Shown: piece by piece, positions 53,718-64,000 of the stretch
Layout: each line of letters begins with the position of its first letter
Numbering within the stretch: position 1 is the stretch's first letter
Origin: Nesterenkonia marinintestina
GTDB taxonomy: Bacteria > Actinomycetota > Actinomycetes > Actinomycetales > Micrococcaceae
Reading direction: 5' to 3'
NCBI RefSeq assembly: GCF_025420485.1
Contig: NZ_JAOEFD010000002.1
Location: forward strand, 183,113 to 247,112
Length of the DNA stretch: 64,000 nt
Translations under genes and position numbers: made by a program
The notes under the pieces: model-generated
Databases searched by the model: none
Seen by the model: the letters and a program-made list of their open reading frames with translations, nothing else
Told to the model about the DNA's origin: nothing

Positions 53718-55549
53718 GGCGTCTCCTCGTCGCCACCGCAGGACACGTCGACCACGGCAAGTCCGCGCTGGTGCGTGCGCTGACCGGCGTCGAGCCGGAC
53801 CGCTGGGAGGAGGAGCGCCGCCGGGGCCTGACCATCGATCTCGGATTCGCGGCCACCCGCCTGCCCTCCGGGCGGGACGTGGCCTTCGTCGACGTCCCCG
53901 GGCACGAACGCTTCCTGGACAATGCGCTGGCCGGACTGGCCGCGGCACCGGCGGTCTGCTTCGTGGTGGCCGCCGACCAGGGGTGGCAGCGGCAGTCCGA
54001 CGACCACCGTGACGCGATCGCTGCGCTGGGCATCGGGACCGGGGTCCTGGTCATCTCTCGCTGTGACCTCGCCCCTGACGCCGTGGACGAGGTGCGGCGG
54101 CGCGTGCGGGCGGAGTTCGCCCCGACGGGGCTGGCGGAGGCGCCGATCGTCGCGGTCTCCTCGACCACCGGCGACGGGCTCGACGAGCTCCGGGCCCGGC
54201 TCGACGGGCTGCAGGTGTCCTCCGGAGCCGCCGGGGAAGATCGCCCGGACGGGGACGACGATGCTCCGGTCAGGCTGTGGATCGATCGCGCCTTCAGCAT
54301 CTCCGGCGCCGGCACCGTGGTCACCGGAAGCCTGGGTGCCGGGCGGATCGCCGGGGGCGACCGACTCCGGCTGGTCGGACGACAGGCCGATCGGCAGGTC
54401 GACGTCCGAGGAATCCGACGGCACGACGAGGACGTCGCCGAGGTGGGCGCCTGGAGCCGGGTCGCGCTCAACCTGAGGGGTCTGGCCGCCGAGGACCTGG
54501 GACGCGGCGATGTGCTGCTCGCCCCCGAGCGATGGCACCTCACCGAGACCGTCGACGTCCGCCGGGCCTCGGGCCTGCCCGTCGACCAGGTGGGCGAGCA
54601 CCTGAGCATGTTCGTGGGGACGGCGGCCGTGCCGGTGCGGGTGCGGGCGCTGGACGGCGACCATGCACGGCTGCGACTGTCCCGTCGGCTTCCGCTGCGG
54701 CTGGACGACGCGGCGGTGCTCGTGGATCCCGGCGGCGGAGGAGTCCGTGCCGGTGTGCGGGTCATGGACGTCGACCCTCCGGAGCTGACCAGGCGCGGAG
54801 CCGCATCCGCCCGCGCCCGGACTCTTCGGGGTCGACCGCCCGGCGGCGATCTCGCCGCCGAGGTGCGTCGGCGCGGCGCCGTCTCCGTCGACGCCCTGGT
54901 CCGTTTCGGAGTGGTCGGGTCCCGGACCGCTGATCCCGGGGCGGAGTCGGTGCGGCGCATCGCAGATCTGTTCGTCGACGCCGATGCTGTGCAGGCGTGG
55001 GCGACGACCCTGCGCCGGAAGGTCGTCGAGGCGGAGTCCGGGGAGCCGCTCACCGACGGGATCACCCGGGGTGCGGCACTGGACCTGCTCGGGCTTCCGG
55101 AGTGCGCGCGCAGGGAGCCGGCGGTCCTCGACGCCGTGGTCGTCGCCGCGGAGGTGCAGGAGCATGCGGGTCGGCTGCGCACCGCGCTCCGTCGGGACCT
55201 CGGGGACGCGGAGGCTGCGATGCAGATGCTCGAGCGTCGTCTGCGGCAGGATCCCTTCCGGGCTCCCGAGGCGGACGAGCTCCGTGGGCTGGGCCTCGGT
55301 CGGCGCGAGCTGGCGGCGGCCGAGGCGCGCGGCCGGGTGCTGCGCCTGCCCGGCGAGGTCGTCCTGCTCCCGGACGCACCGGCGCGGGCGATGCGGGTGC
55401 TGAGCTCCCTGGAGCCGGAGTTCACGGCCGGCCGGGCGCGCGAGGCGCTGGGCACCACGCGACGAGTGGCGATCCCCCTGTTGGAGCATCTCGACGGACG
55501 CGGCTGGACGCGGAGGATCGATGCCGGACGACGGACTGTGGTGCGCTGA
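53714..55549 (+). CDS. selB: Selenocysteine-specific elongation factor
   Basis: A 611-residue GTPase that carries Sec-tRNA-Sec to ribosomes stalled at UGA next to a SECIS hairpin. G1 is GHVDHGKSALV (residues 10-20), the switch I Thr is in RRGLTIDLGFA, G3 is DVPGHERFLDNAL, and the base-specificity motif reads SRCD instead of NKxD. Beta-barrel domains follow. The C-terminal third (from about residue 380) is Arg/Ala-rich and fits the tandem winged helices that bind the mRNA hairpin. GTG start coupled to selA. Confidence 0.93.
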   Translation: MRRLLVATAGHVDHGKSALVRALTGVEPDRWEEERRRGLTIDLGFAATRLPSGRDVAFVDVPGHERFLDNALAGLAAAPAVCFVVAADQGWQRQSDDHRDAIAALGIGTGVLVISRCDLAPDAVDEVRRRVRAEFAPTGLAEAPIVAVSSTTGDGLDELRARLDGLQVSSGAAGEDRPDGDDDAPVRLWIDRAFSISGAGTVVTGSLGAGRIAGGDRLRLVGRQADRQVDVRGIRRHDEDVAEVGAWSRVALNLRGLAAEDLGRGDVLLAPERWHLTETVDVRRASGLPVDQVGEHLSMFVGTAAVPVRVRALDGDHARLRLSRRLPLRLDDAAVLVDPGGGGVRAGVRVMDVDPPELTRRGAASARARTLRGRPPGGDLAAEVRRRGAVSVDALVRFGVVGSRTADPGAESVRRIADLFVDADAVQAWATTLRRKVVEAESGEPLTDGITRGAALDLLGLPECARREPAVLDAVVVAAEVQEHAGRLRTALRRDLGDAEAAMQMLERRLRQDPFRAPEADELRGLGLGRRELAAAEARGRVLRLPGEVVLLPDAPARAMRVLSSLEPEFTAGRAREALGTTRRVAIPLLEHLDGRGWTRRIDAGRRTVVR

Positions 55550-55568
55550 TTCCGCGATAGTGTCGATG

Positions 55569-55621
55569 CGGTGCGCACACCGTCCGCGCAGTATGCAGCA
55601 GTACGTATAAATATGTAGACT
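55569..55621 (+). promoter_or_regulatory. argG promoter with AT-rich operator
   Basis: TAGACT (55616-55621) is the -10. TGCAGC at 55594-55599 is a poor -35 with 16-bp spacing. The interval 55594-55615 has the AT-rich run GTATAAATATG, sharing ATAAATAT with the argC operator, so ArgR control is likely. A small dyad CGGTG-CGCA-CACCG (55569-55582) upstream may end selB transcription. RBS AAGGAG at 55647-55652. Confidence 0.55.
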
Positions 55622-55660
55622 GTCGGCTGAGCCCCGACCCCCTCCCAAGGAGCGCAAACG

Positions 55661-58371
<2,711 letters not shown>

Positions 58372-58387
58372 GCCGCGGCCCACGGTC

Positions 58388-59176
58388 ATGGTGCGTCCGC
58401 GGTCGGCCTCGTACGGCCTGGTCGCCGCGGCCGTGGTCCTGACGACGACGCTCACCGGATGCGGCGACGACGAGGACCCCGACCCGCCCCGTCCACCGGA
58501 GGCGCCGGCGCAGGAGCTCCCGGAGCCGGCGGTGGAGCCGCTGGCCGACGGGCCCGCCGCACCGGTGGCCGAGCTGGCGGACCGCGAGTGGGTCACGCGC
58601 ACCGCCGAGGTCGTCGGCATCCCCGAACGGGCCCTGATCGCATACGCCGGGGCGACTGCGGCCCTGATCGCGGAGCGGCCGGACTGCGGGCTCGGATGGA
58701 ACACGCTCGCCGGCATCGGAGAGGTCGAGACCGGCCACGGCACGCACGGAGGCTCCCGCATCGGGTCGGACGGTCGCACCGAGCCCGAGATCGTCGGCCC
58801 CGCACTCGACGGCGGGGAGGGGGTCATGGAGATCCCCGACACCGACGGCGGCGAACTCGACGGCGATGACCGGTGGGACCGGGCGGTCGGTCCGATGCAG
58901 TTCATCCCCACCACCTGGGAGGAATGGTCACGGGACGGCACCGGTGACGGAGCCCCAGACGTCCACCACATCGACGACGCCGCGCTGACCGCGGCCGCCT
59001 ACCTCTGCGGCCAGGGTGAGGACATGACCACCGACGAGGGTTGGAACGCCGCGATCAACGCCTACAACCGATCCGTGCCCTATGCCGTCGACGTCGCCGA
59101 GCATGCCGACCGGTACGCCGCCGATGCGGAATCGGCTGAGGCAGAACAGGATGAAGCAGAACAGGAGGAGGGATGA
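58388..59176 (+). CDS. Lytic transglycosylase-like lipoprotein
   Basis: A 262-residue exported protein. A signal peptide ending in the lipobox TLTGC (Cys 25) is followed by an acidic/Pro-rich linker to about residue 75. The soluble domain has NTLAGIGEVETGHGTHGG with the catalytic Glu of SLT/MltB-type folds, and VGPMQFIPTTWEEW, the goose-lysozyme-like signature. The C-terminal part is YLCGQGEDMTTDEGWNAAINAYNRSVPYAVDVA and an acidic tail. It should cleave peptidoglycan glycans without water. ATG at 58388 chosen; an upstream GTG at 58352 inside argH is possible. ATGA overlap with the next gene. Confidence 0.82.
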   Translation: MVRPRSASYGLVAAAVVLTTTLTGCGDDEDPDPPRPPEAPAQELPEPAVEPLADGPAAPVAELADREWVTRTAEVVGIPERALIAYAGATAALIAERPDCGLGWNTLAGIGEVETGHGTHGGSRIGSDGRTEPEIVGPALDGGEGVMEIPDTDGGELDGDDRWDRAVGPMQFIPTTWEEWSRDGTGDGAPDVHHIDDAALTAAAYLCGQGEDMTTDEGWNAAINAYNRSVPYAVDVAEHADRYAADAESAEAEQDEAEQEEG

Positions 59177-59925
59177 CCGACGCCGCACATCTGCACCGAC
59201 TCTTCGACGGTCACGCCGTCGCACTCGCACCGGCTCTGCTGGGATGCGAGCTCACCGTCGACGTCACCGGCGGCGACCGCCCGGGATCGGTCACCGTGGT
59301 CCTCACGGAGGTGGAGGCCTACGGAGATCAGGGGGAGGACCCCGGGGCACACTCGTTCCGAGGCCCGACTCCCCGCAACGCCTCACTCTTCGGGCCGCCG
59401 CGGCGCACCTACGTCTACCTCAACTACGGGATCCATCGCTGTCTGAACCTCGCCTGCGGGCCCGAGGGCACCGCCGGCGGTGTGCTGCTGCGCGGCGCCG
59501 AGGTCCTCGACGGCCGGGACCTCGCCGTCGCCCGCCGGGGACGGGACACCGGCGAGAAGCTGCTCTCCGGGCCGGGCAACCTCGGACAGGGGCTGGGCAT
59601 CACCTTGGAGATGGACTCCTCGCCCCTGGTGCTCACCGAGGCCGATGCCGGTGCCGATGCCGATGCCGATGCCGGTGCCGATGCCGGTACCGATGCCGGT
59701 GCTGATCCGGAGGCCGACGCACCGGTGCGCCGGAGGTCGGCGGGCGGCAGCGAACCGGCACGGTTCGTCCTGCGCCGGCCGTCAGGACGGCCGGGTCCGG
59801 TGAGCAGCGGCCGGCGGGTCGGGGTCTCCGGCGTCGGAGGAGGCGGAGCGTATCCGTGGCGGTGGTGGCTGACGGGTCGTCGCAGCGTCTCCGCCTATCG
59901 CCCCGGACGCGACGTACCGGCGTGA
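59173..59925 (+). CDS. 3-methyladenine DNA glycosylase (AAG/MPG family)
   Basis: A 250-residue base-excision enzyme removing alkylated purines. Residues 20-130 carry ALLGCELTVDV, VVLTEVEAYGDQGEDPGAHSFRGPTPRNASLFGPP (catalytic Glu in EVEAY), RTYVYLNYGIHRCLNLACGPEG and VLLRGAEV. An Ala-Asp/Ala-Gly repeat (about residues 157-180), encoded by a hexanucleotide array, separates SGPGNLGQGLGI from the C-terminal RRSVSAYRPGRD end. The core looks intact; whether the repeat alters activity is unknown. Confidence 0.88.
   Translation: MTDAAHLHRLFDGHAVALAPALLGCELTVDVTGGDRPGSVTVVLTEVEAYGDQGEDPGAHSFRGPTPRNASLFGPPRRTYVYLNYGIHRCLNLACGPEGTAGGVLLRGAEVLDGRDLAVARRGRDTGEKLLSGPGNLGQGLGITLEMDSSPLVLTEADAGADADADAGADAGTDAGADPEADAPVRRRSAGGSEPARFVLRRPSGRPGPVSSGRRVGVSGVGGGGAYPWRWWLTGRRSVSAYRPGRDVPA
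59641..59706 (+). repeat. Hexanucleotide repeat array inside the glycosylase gene
   Basis: About eleven tandem 6-bp units, mostly GCCGAT and GCCGGT, encode an Ala-Asp/Ala-Gly run. Because the unit is two codons, copy-number change would alter loop length without breaking the frame. Confidence 0.85.
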
Positions 59926-59933
59926 CCGGATCC

Positions 59934-59966
59934 GACGGCCGGACACGGGTAGACTGGATGGCCGTC
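59934..59966 (+). promoter_or_regulatory. HelD-like gene promoter flanked by an inverted repeat
   Basis: The -10 TAGACT (59950-59955) lies between the arms GACGGCC (59934-59940) and GGCCGTC (59960-59966). The arms are perfect complements 19 bp apart and straddle the promoter, as an operator might. No rifampicin-associated element was recognised. Confidence 0.4.
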
Positions 59967-60003
59967 CGCACTCGCACCGCTTCCGACCGGGAAGGCACTC
60001 CCG

Positions 60004-62316
60004 ATGAGCGCAGCACATCTCCCTGAGAGGGCACAGGCCCTGCGACCGGCCGAGGAGGCCGACGGCGTCGTCGTGCCCCGCATCGACGCAGGTGTGGAGC
60101 AGGAGCGCGACTACGTGGCGATGCTGTACTCGCGTCTCGACGCGCTGCGTCGGGAGAAGGAGGCCCAGCTGGCCCGGGTGCGCGGCACCGGAGCGGTGGG
60201 CACGATGCAGAACATCTCGGAGCGCGACGCCTTCGCCACGATGTACGAGGATCGCCTGGCCCAGCTCAACGCCGTCGACGACCGCCTGGTGTTCGGCCGG
60301 CTGGACCTGGACTCCGGGGAATGCCGCTACATCGGTCGGCTGGGCCTCATCGACGAGGAGCGTCGGCGGCTCATGCTGGACTGGCGGGCACCGGAGGCCG
60401 GTGTCTTCTATCAGGCCACGGCCTTCGAGCGGCGGGGGGTGCGGCGTCGCCGGCATCTGATGCTGCGCCGCCGAGACGTCCAGGGCATCGAGGACGAGGT
60501 CCTGGACCCCGACCTGCTCGAGGAGACCACCGAGAACCACGGCGACGGGGCGCTGCTCGCCGCACTGACCGCCCGACGCACCGGTCGGATGGGCGACATC
60601 GTCGCGACGATCCAGGCGGAGCAGGACCGCATCATCCGCGCACCGATGCCGGGGGTGATGGTCGTCCAGGGCGGGCCCGGCACCGGCAAGACGGCCGTGG
60701 CGCTGCACCGTGCCGCCTATCTGCTCTACAGCCATCGAGAGAGGCTGAAGTCCGCCGGAGTGCTGATCGTGGGCCCCGGCTCCACCTTCATGTCCTACAT
60801 CGAGCGCGTGCTGCCCTCGCTGGGAGAGACGGGCGTGGTCATGTCCTCCCTGGCCGAGCTCTACCCCGGGGTGCGTGCCGTCGAGGAGTCGGATCAGGCG
60901 GTGGCCGAGCTGAAGGGCCGCCTGGTGATGGTCGACGTCGTCGCCGCGGCCGTGGCTCAGCGCCGCCGGGCGATCTCCGCACCGCGGACCGTCACCGTGG
61001 ACGGCGTCCAGGTGTCGGTCACCCCGGCGATGATCCAGCGGGCCCAGGACCGTGCCCGGGCCACCGGAAGACCGTACAACGAAGCCCGCACCACGTTCGT
61101 GAAGATCATGGTCCGAGAGATCGCGGAGAAGCTCGAACGGATCCTCTCGAAGCGTGCCGAGGGCAACGAGGCGGACCGCTCGTACCTCGTCGAGGACGTC
61201 CGCGGGGCGCGGGACGTCCGAGTGCTGCTGAACCTGTGCTGGATGCCGCGTTCGGCCCAGCAGCTGATCGCGGACCTGTGGTCCAGGCCGGCCGATCTCG
61301 CGGCCGCGGCCCCTCAGCTGAGCGAGGCGGAGCGCAGACTCCTCCACCGTGAGGCGGGGGAGCCGTTCACCGTCGCCGACGTCCCGCTGCTCGACGAGGC
61401 CGCCGAGCTCCTCGGAGACCTCGACGAGAGCGCCGGCCGGGAGGAGGCCCGCCAGGAGGCCCAGCGCCGACGGGACCTGGAGAACGCCGAGAAGGCCCTG
61501 GAGAACGCCCACTTCCAGCTCGAGGACATCGGCATCGACGGCGTGGTCTCGGCCGAGGACGTCGTGGCCCTGAACGCCGAGTCCGACGACCGTCTCACCG
61601 CCGCCGAGCGGGCTCGGGTGGACCGCACGTGGACCTTCGGCCATGTGGTGGTGGACGAGGCCCAGGAGCTCTCACCCATGCAGTGGCACGTGCTGATGCG
61701 CCGGTGCCCGATGAAGTCGTTCACCGTCGTCGGCGACATCGCCCAGGGCGCGTCCGCCTCGGCCGCGCACACCTGGGAGCAGGCCATGGGTCCGTTCGTG
61801 GGGGACCGGCTCCGCATCGAGGAGCTCACGGTCAACTACCGCACTCCGCGGCGCATCGTCGACCTGGCCGAATCGGTGGCCGAGGAGCACGGACTGCAGA
61901 TCACGTCTCTTCGGACCGTGCGCGAGGGGGACCATGATCCGGTGGTCCGCCGGGTCGACTCCGTCGAGGGACTCCCGGCGGCCGCGGTGGAGGCGGTGAC
62001 GGTCGAGAGGGCCCGCATCGGTGAGGGTCTGGTCGCGGTGATCGCACCGCACCGGGTCATCGCAACGACCCGGAGGGCGCTCACCGAGGCGTTCGGAGGG
62101 CGGGTCGGCTCCGGCGCCGGATCCTTGGACCAGGACGTCGTGGTCCTCACCGCCGAGGACGCCAAGGGGCTCGAGTTCGACGCCGTCGTGGTCGTGGAAC
62201 CTGCGGAGCTGCTGGCTGAGGCCGGTGGCCGGGTGGGGAACCTCTACGTGGCCCTGACCCGCCCCACCCATGCCCTGCACGTCCTCTCCGCCGACGAGCC
62301 GCCGCCGGGGTTCTGA
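60004..62316 (+). CDS. HelD-like RNA polymerase-associated ATPase (UvrD/Rep superfamily 1)
   Basis: A 770-residue SF1 motor protein. The N-terminal coiled coil (residues 25-75: VEQERDYVAMLYSRLDALRREKEAQLARV) is the arm that enters the RNA polymerase secondary channel in HelD proteins. Walker A is QGGPGTGKTAVALHRAAYLLY near residue 225, Walker B is VVVDEAQELSPMQWHVL, motif IV is ELTVNYRTPRRIVDLAE, and the C-terminal motif VI is NLYVALTRPTHALHVL. HelD recycles stalled RNA polymerase; some actinobacterial relatives (HelR) protect against rifamycins. Which class this belongs to is not decided. Followed by a hairpin terminator. Confidence 0.85.
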   Translation: MSAAHLPERAQALRPAEEADGVVVPRIDAGVEQERDYVAMLYSRLDALRREKEAQLARVRGTGAVGTMQNISERDAFATMYEDRLAQLNAVDDRLVFGRLDLDSGECRYIGRLGLIDEERRRLMLDWRAPEAGVFYQATAFERRGVRRRRHLMLRRRDVQGIEDEVLDPDLLEETTENHGDGALLAALTARRTGRMGDIVATIQAEQDRIIRAPMPGVMVVQGGPGTGKTAVALHRAAYLLYSHRERLKSAGVLIVGPGSTFMSYIERVLPSLGETGVVMSSLAELYPGVRAVEESDQAVAELKGRLVMVDVVAAAVAQRRRAISAPRTVTVDGVQVSVTPAMIQRAQDRARATGRPYNEARTTFVKIMVREIAEKLERILSKRAEGNEADRSYLVEDVRGARDVRVLLNLCWMPRSAQQLIADLWSRPADLAAAAPQLSEAERRLLHREAGEPFTVADVPLLDEAAELLGDLDESAGREEARQEAQRRRDLENAEKALENAHFQLEDIGIDGVVSAEDVVALNAESDDRLTAAERARVDRTWTFGHVVVDEAQELSPMQWHVLMRRCPMKSFTVVGDIAQGASASAAHTWEQAMGPFVGDRLRIEELTVNYRTPRRIVDLAESVAEEHGLQITSLRTVREGDHDPVVRRVDSVEGLPAAAVEAVTVERARIGEGLVAVIAPHRVIATTRRALTEAFGGRVGSGAGSLDQDVVVLTAEDAKGLEFDAVVVVEPAELLAEAGGRVGNLYVALTRPTHALHVLSADEPPPGF

Positions 62317-62323
62317 CCTCCTC

Positions 62324-62341
62324 GGGCCGCTCAGGCGGCCC
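62324..62341 (+). terminator. Hairpin terminator after the HelD-like gene
   Basis: GGGCCGC (62324-62330) and GCGGCCC (62335-62341) pair perfectly around TCAG. It starts 7 nt after the stop codon; there is no T-run. Confidence 0.65.
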
Positions 62342-62356
62342 CGCCCGCAGCAGTGC

Positions 62357-62362
62357 TAACGT
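62357..62362 (+). promoter_or_regulatory. -10 box of the tyrS promoter
   Basis: TAACGT is followed by 7 nt to a GTG at 62370 and 10 nt to an ATG at 62373. The spacing would suit a leaderless start at the GTG. ACGGAAGG before the ATG could also serve as a weak Shine-Dalgarno. Confidence 0.4.
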
Positions 62363-62372
62363 ACGGAAGGTG

Positions 62373-63698
62373 ATGGACGAGAGCACCGTGGAGACCAATC
62401 TGGCCCTGGCCGAACAGCGCAACGACCCGAGCTTCGACAACGTCTGGCAGGAGCTGAGGTGGCGCGGCCTCGTGCACAACTCCACCGACGAGGCCGCGCT
62501 GGAGGAGGCGCTGGCTGGAGACCCCATCACCTACTACTGCGGCTTCGATCCGACGGCCGCCTCCCTGCACCTGGGTCACCTGGTGCAGCTGCTCACCATG
62601 CGTCGCTTCCAGCTGGCCGGACATCGTCCGCTGGCATTGGTCGGCGGCTCCACCGGCCTGATCGGTGACCCCCGACAGTCCGGCGAGCGTGTGCTCAACA
62701 CCCCGGACGTCGTGCGCGGGTGGGCGACGAGCCTGCGCCGACAGATCGAGCACTACATCGCCTTCGACGGGGAGAACCCGGCGACCATGGTCAACAACCT
62801 GGACTGGACCGAGGGCATCAGCGCCCTGGAGTTCCTGCGGGACATCGGCAAGTACTTCCGCGTCGGCTCCATGATCAAGCGCGACATCGTGGCCAAGCGG
62901 TTGGACTCGGAGGACGGGCTCTCGTACACGGAGTTCAGCTACCAGATCCTTCAGGGCTTCGACTACCTCCAGCTCTTCCGCCGCTACGGCTGCACGTTCC
63001 AGTTCGGCGGATCCGACCAATGGGGGAACATCACCTCCGGCACCGAGCTGGTGCGTCGCGTGGAGAACGCCAAGGTCCATGCCCTGGGCACCCCGCTGAT
63101 CACCAACTCCGACGGGACGAAGCTGGGCAAGTCAGAGGGGAACGCCATCTGGCTCGACTCGGAGCTGTGCTCGCCGTACACCTTCTACCAGTACTGGCTC
63201 AACACCGCCGACGCCGACGTCGTCGACAGGCTCAAGGTGTTCACCTTCCGGAGCCGAGCTGAGATCGAGGACCTCGCTGAGTCCGCCGTCGAGCGGCCCC
63301 AGGCCCGAGAGGCGCAGCGCGCGCTGGCCTGGGACGTGACCTCCCTGGTCCACGGCGAGGAGGTCACCGCTCAGGTGATCGAGGCGTCGAAGGCGCTGTT
63401 CGGACGCGGCGCGGTGGAGGAGATCGACGAGGCGACGCTGCGGGGGGCCGCCGCCGAAGTCAGCACCGTCGACGCGGTGCCGGGGGAGACGACCGTCGTC
63501 GACCTTCTCGTGGGTTCGGGTCTCGTGGGTTCGAAGTCTGAGGCCCGTCGGACGGTGAAGGACGGGGGTGCCTACGTGAACAACGAGAAGATCGATGACG
63601 GAGAGGCTGCGGTCCCCGCCGCCTCATGGCTCCACGGGCAGTACCTGGTGCTCCGCCGGGGCAAGCGGAACCTGGCGATCGCGGTCGCCCAGGGCTGA
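62373..63698 (+). CDS. tyrS: Tyrosine--tRNA ligase
   Basis: A 441-residue class I synthetase. The HIGH motif appears as SLHLGHLVQLL near residue 68 and KMSKS as KLGKSEGNAIW near residue 251. YYCGFDPTA and FDYLQLFRRYGCTFQFGGSDQWGNI form the tyrosine and adenylate site. The C-terminal S4 RNA-binding domain (from about residue 370) has LVGSKSEARRTVKDGGAYVNNEKI. ATG at 62373 used; the GTG one codon earlier is possible. Strong rRNA-type promoters follow. Confidence 0.96.
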   Translation: MDESTVETNLALAEQRNDPSFDNVWQELRWRGLVHNSTDEAALEEALAGDPITYYCGFDPTAASLHLGHLVQLLTMRRFQLAGHRPLALVGGSTGLIGDPRQSGERVLNTPDVVRGWATSLRRQIEHYIAFDGENPATMVNNLDWTEGISALEFLRDIGKYFRVGSMIKRDIVAKRLDSEDGLSYTEFSYQILQGFDYLQLFRRYGCTFQFGGSDQWGNITSGTELVRRVENAKVHALGTPLITNSDGTKLGKSEGNAIWLDSELCSPYTFYQYWLNTADADVVDRLKVFTFRSRAEIEDLAESAVERPQAREAQRALAWDVTSLVHGEEVTAQVIEASKALFGRGAVEEIDEATLRGAAAEVSTVDAVPGETTVVDLLVGSGLVGSKSEARRTVKDGGAYVNNEKIDDGEAAVPAASWLHGQYLVLRRGKRNLAIAVAQG

Positions 63699-63705
63699 GG
63701 CTGAT

Positions 63706-63720
63706 CACCGGCGACCGGTG
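63706..63720 (+). terminator. Small hairpin after tyrS
   Basis: CACCGG (63706-63711) pairs with CCGGTG (63715-63720) around CGA, 8 nt after the stop. No T-run follows. Confidence 0.45.
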
Positions 63721-63745
63721 GTGGTACAGCTCACGCCGTGCACGT

Positions 63746-63775
63746 TTGCGTCGCCCGGCGCAGTCTGACTAGAGT
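63746..63775 (+). promoter_or_regulatory. First promoter of a probable rRNA operon
   Basis: -35 TTGCGT (63746-63751) and -10 TAGAGT (63770-63775), spacer 18 bp. The 300 bp from 63699 to the window end hold no credible gene; they look like a multi-promoter leader. Confidence 0.45.
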
Positions 63776-63912
63776 GAATGACCGTGCCGAGGGCACAGGA
63801 ACGGTCTTCCGAGACGGTCCCGGATCTCGGCCCAGAGCGACATATCGTCGACCAGCTCCTTCAGATCGACTCTGAGGCGCTGAGCCCGCAGAACCGGCCC
63901 ACAGGGGCTGAG

Positions 63913-63940
63913 TTGACAGGTTCGGCCGCAGAGCTAAGAT
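63913..63940 (+). promoter_or_regulatory. Strong sigma70-type promoter, probably for a 16S-23S-5S operon
   Basis: -35 TTGACA (63913-63918) is a perfect consensus, and -10 TAAGAT (63935-63940) is near consensus, with a 16-bp spacer. It is the best promoter in the window and has a leader-like purine-rich tract after it. The 16S gene itself is not in the window. Confidence 0.62.
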
Positions 63941-64000
63941 GGAGAAGTTGCCGTCTGGACACGGACAGCGGAGACCGAGCAGAGATTGCACGGAGAGCGC

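Noticed and set aside
59082..59705. A plus-strand frame overlapping the glycosylase gene
   Set aside because: Out-of-frame shadow full of Arg repeats, including the repeat array read as Arg-Cys; the real product in the other frame has catalytic motifs.
63731..63991. An 86-codon minus-strand open frame in the final gap
   Set aside because: No motif; the region reads as a promoter-rich rRNA leader on the plus strand.

Overview
The window looks like chromosomal DNA of a high-GC Gram-positive bacterium (Actinomycetota). GC is very high, with strong GC bias at third codon positions. Genes are packed in operons with ATGA or GTGA overlaps, and many starts sit 6-7 nt after a TAnnnT -10 box, as in leaderless mRNAs. 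Protein families (ChaB/Rho_N, HelD-type ATPase, MogA-MoaE fusion, arg gene order, tyrS next to strong rRNA-type promoters) fit Micrococcales, perhaps Micrococcaceae; the genus is not decided. I see no insertion sequence, phage gene or CRISPR array.

Layout. 1-5.1 kb: end of an isoaspartyl methyltransferase-like gene, a ChaB protein, a PLP aldolase/deaminase coupled to an FAD sugar-lactone oxidase, and histidine ammonia-lyase. 5.1-8.7 kb: a four-gene osmoprotectant ABC transporter behind a promoter with a clear inverted repeat. 8.6-12 kb: macrodomain protein, aldo/keto reductase, small HhH protein, Nudix hydrolase, M19 dipeptidase. 12-17.6 kb: 2-keto acid decarboxylase divergent from glutathione-independent formaldehyde dehydrogenase, then glycerol facilitator and glycerol kinase. 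17.7-22.3 kb: pheST and a quinone oxidoreductase. 22.4-28.3 kb: argCJBDFR.

28.5-55.5 kb is a molybdenum/selenium block. It starts with purine catabolism (xanthine dehydrogenase subunits, XdhC, guanine deaminase, purine permease). Two divergent operons follow. The leftward one runs moaA-moaD-moeA-HTH/TOBE-modABC-ankyrin. The rightward one runs moeA2-moaC-mogA/moaE-fdhD and then a three-subunit formate dehydrogenase. The catalytic subunit has an in-frame UGA at 46293-46295, followed by a bacterial SECIS-like hairpin. The whole selenocysteine apparatus (selD, tRNA-Sec with UCA anticodon, selA, selB) lies directly downstream. Molybdate import, cofactor synthesis, sulfuration, Sec insertion and the enzyme are thus encoded together. 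MobA and MoeB-type functions are not in the window.

55.6-64 kb: argG and argH resume, so the arginine cluster is split by about 27 kb of Mo/Se genes. Then come a lytic transglycosylase-like lipoprotein, 3-methyladenine DNA glycosylase with a hexanucleotide repeat, a HelD-like ATPase, tyrS, and a gene-free 300 bp with two sigma70-type promoters that probably drives an rRNA operon beyond the window edge.

A metabolic thread runs through the window: formaldehyde dehydrogenase makes formate, and the Sec formate dehydrogenase could oxidise it to CO2 and pass electrons to the membrane.
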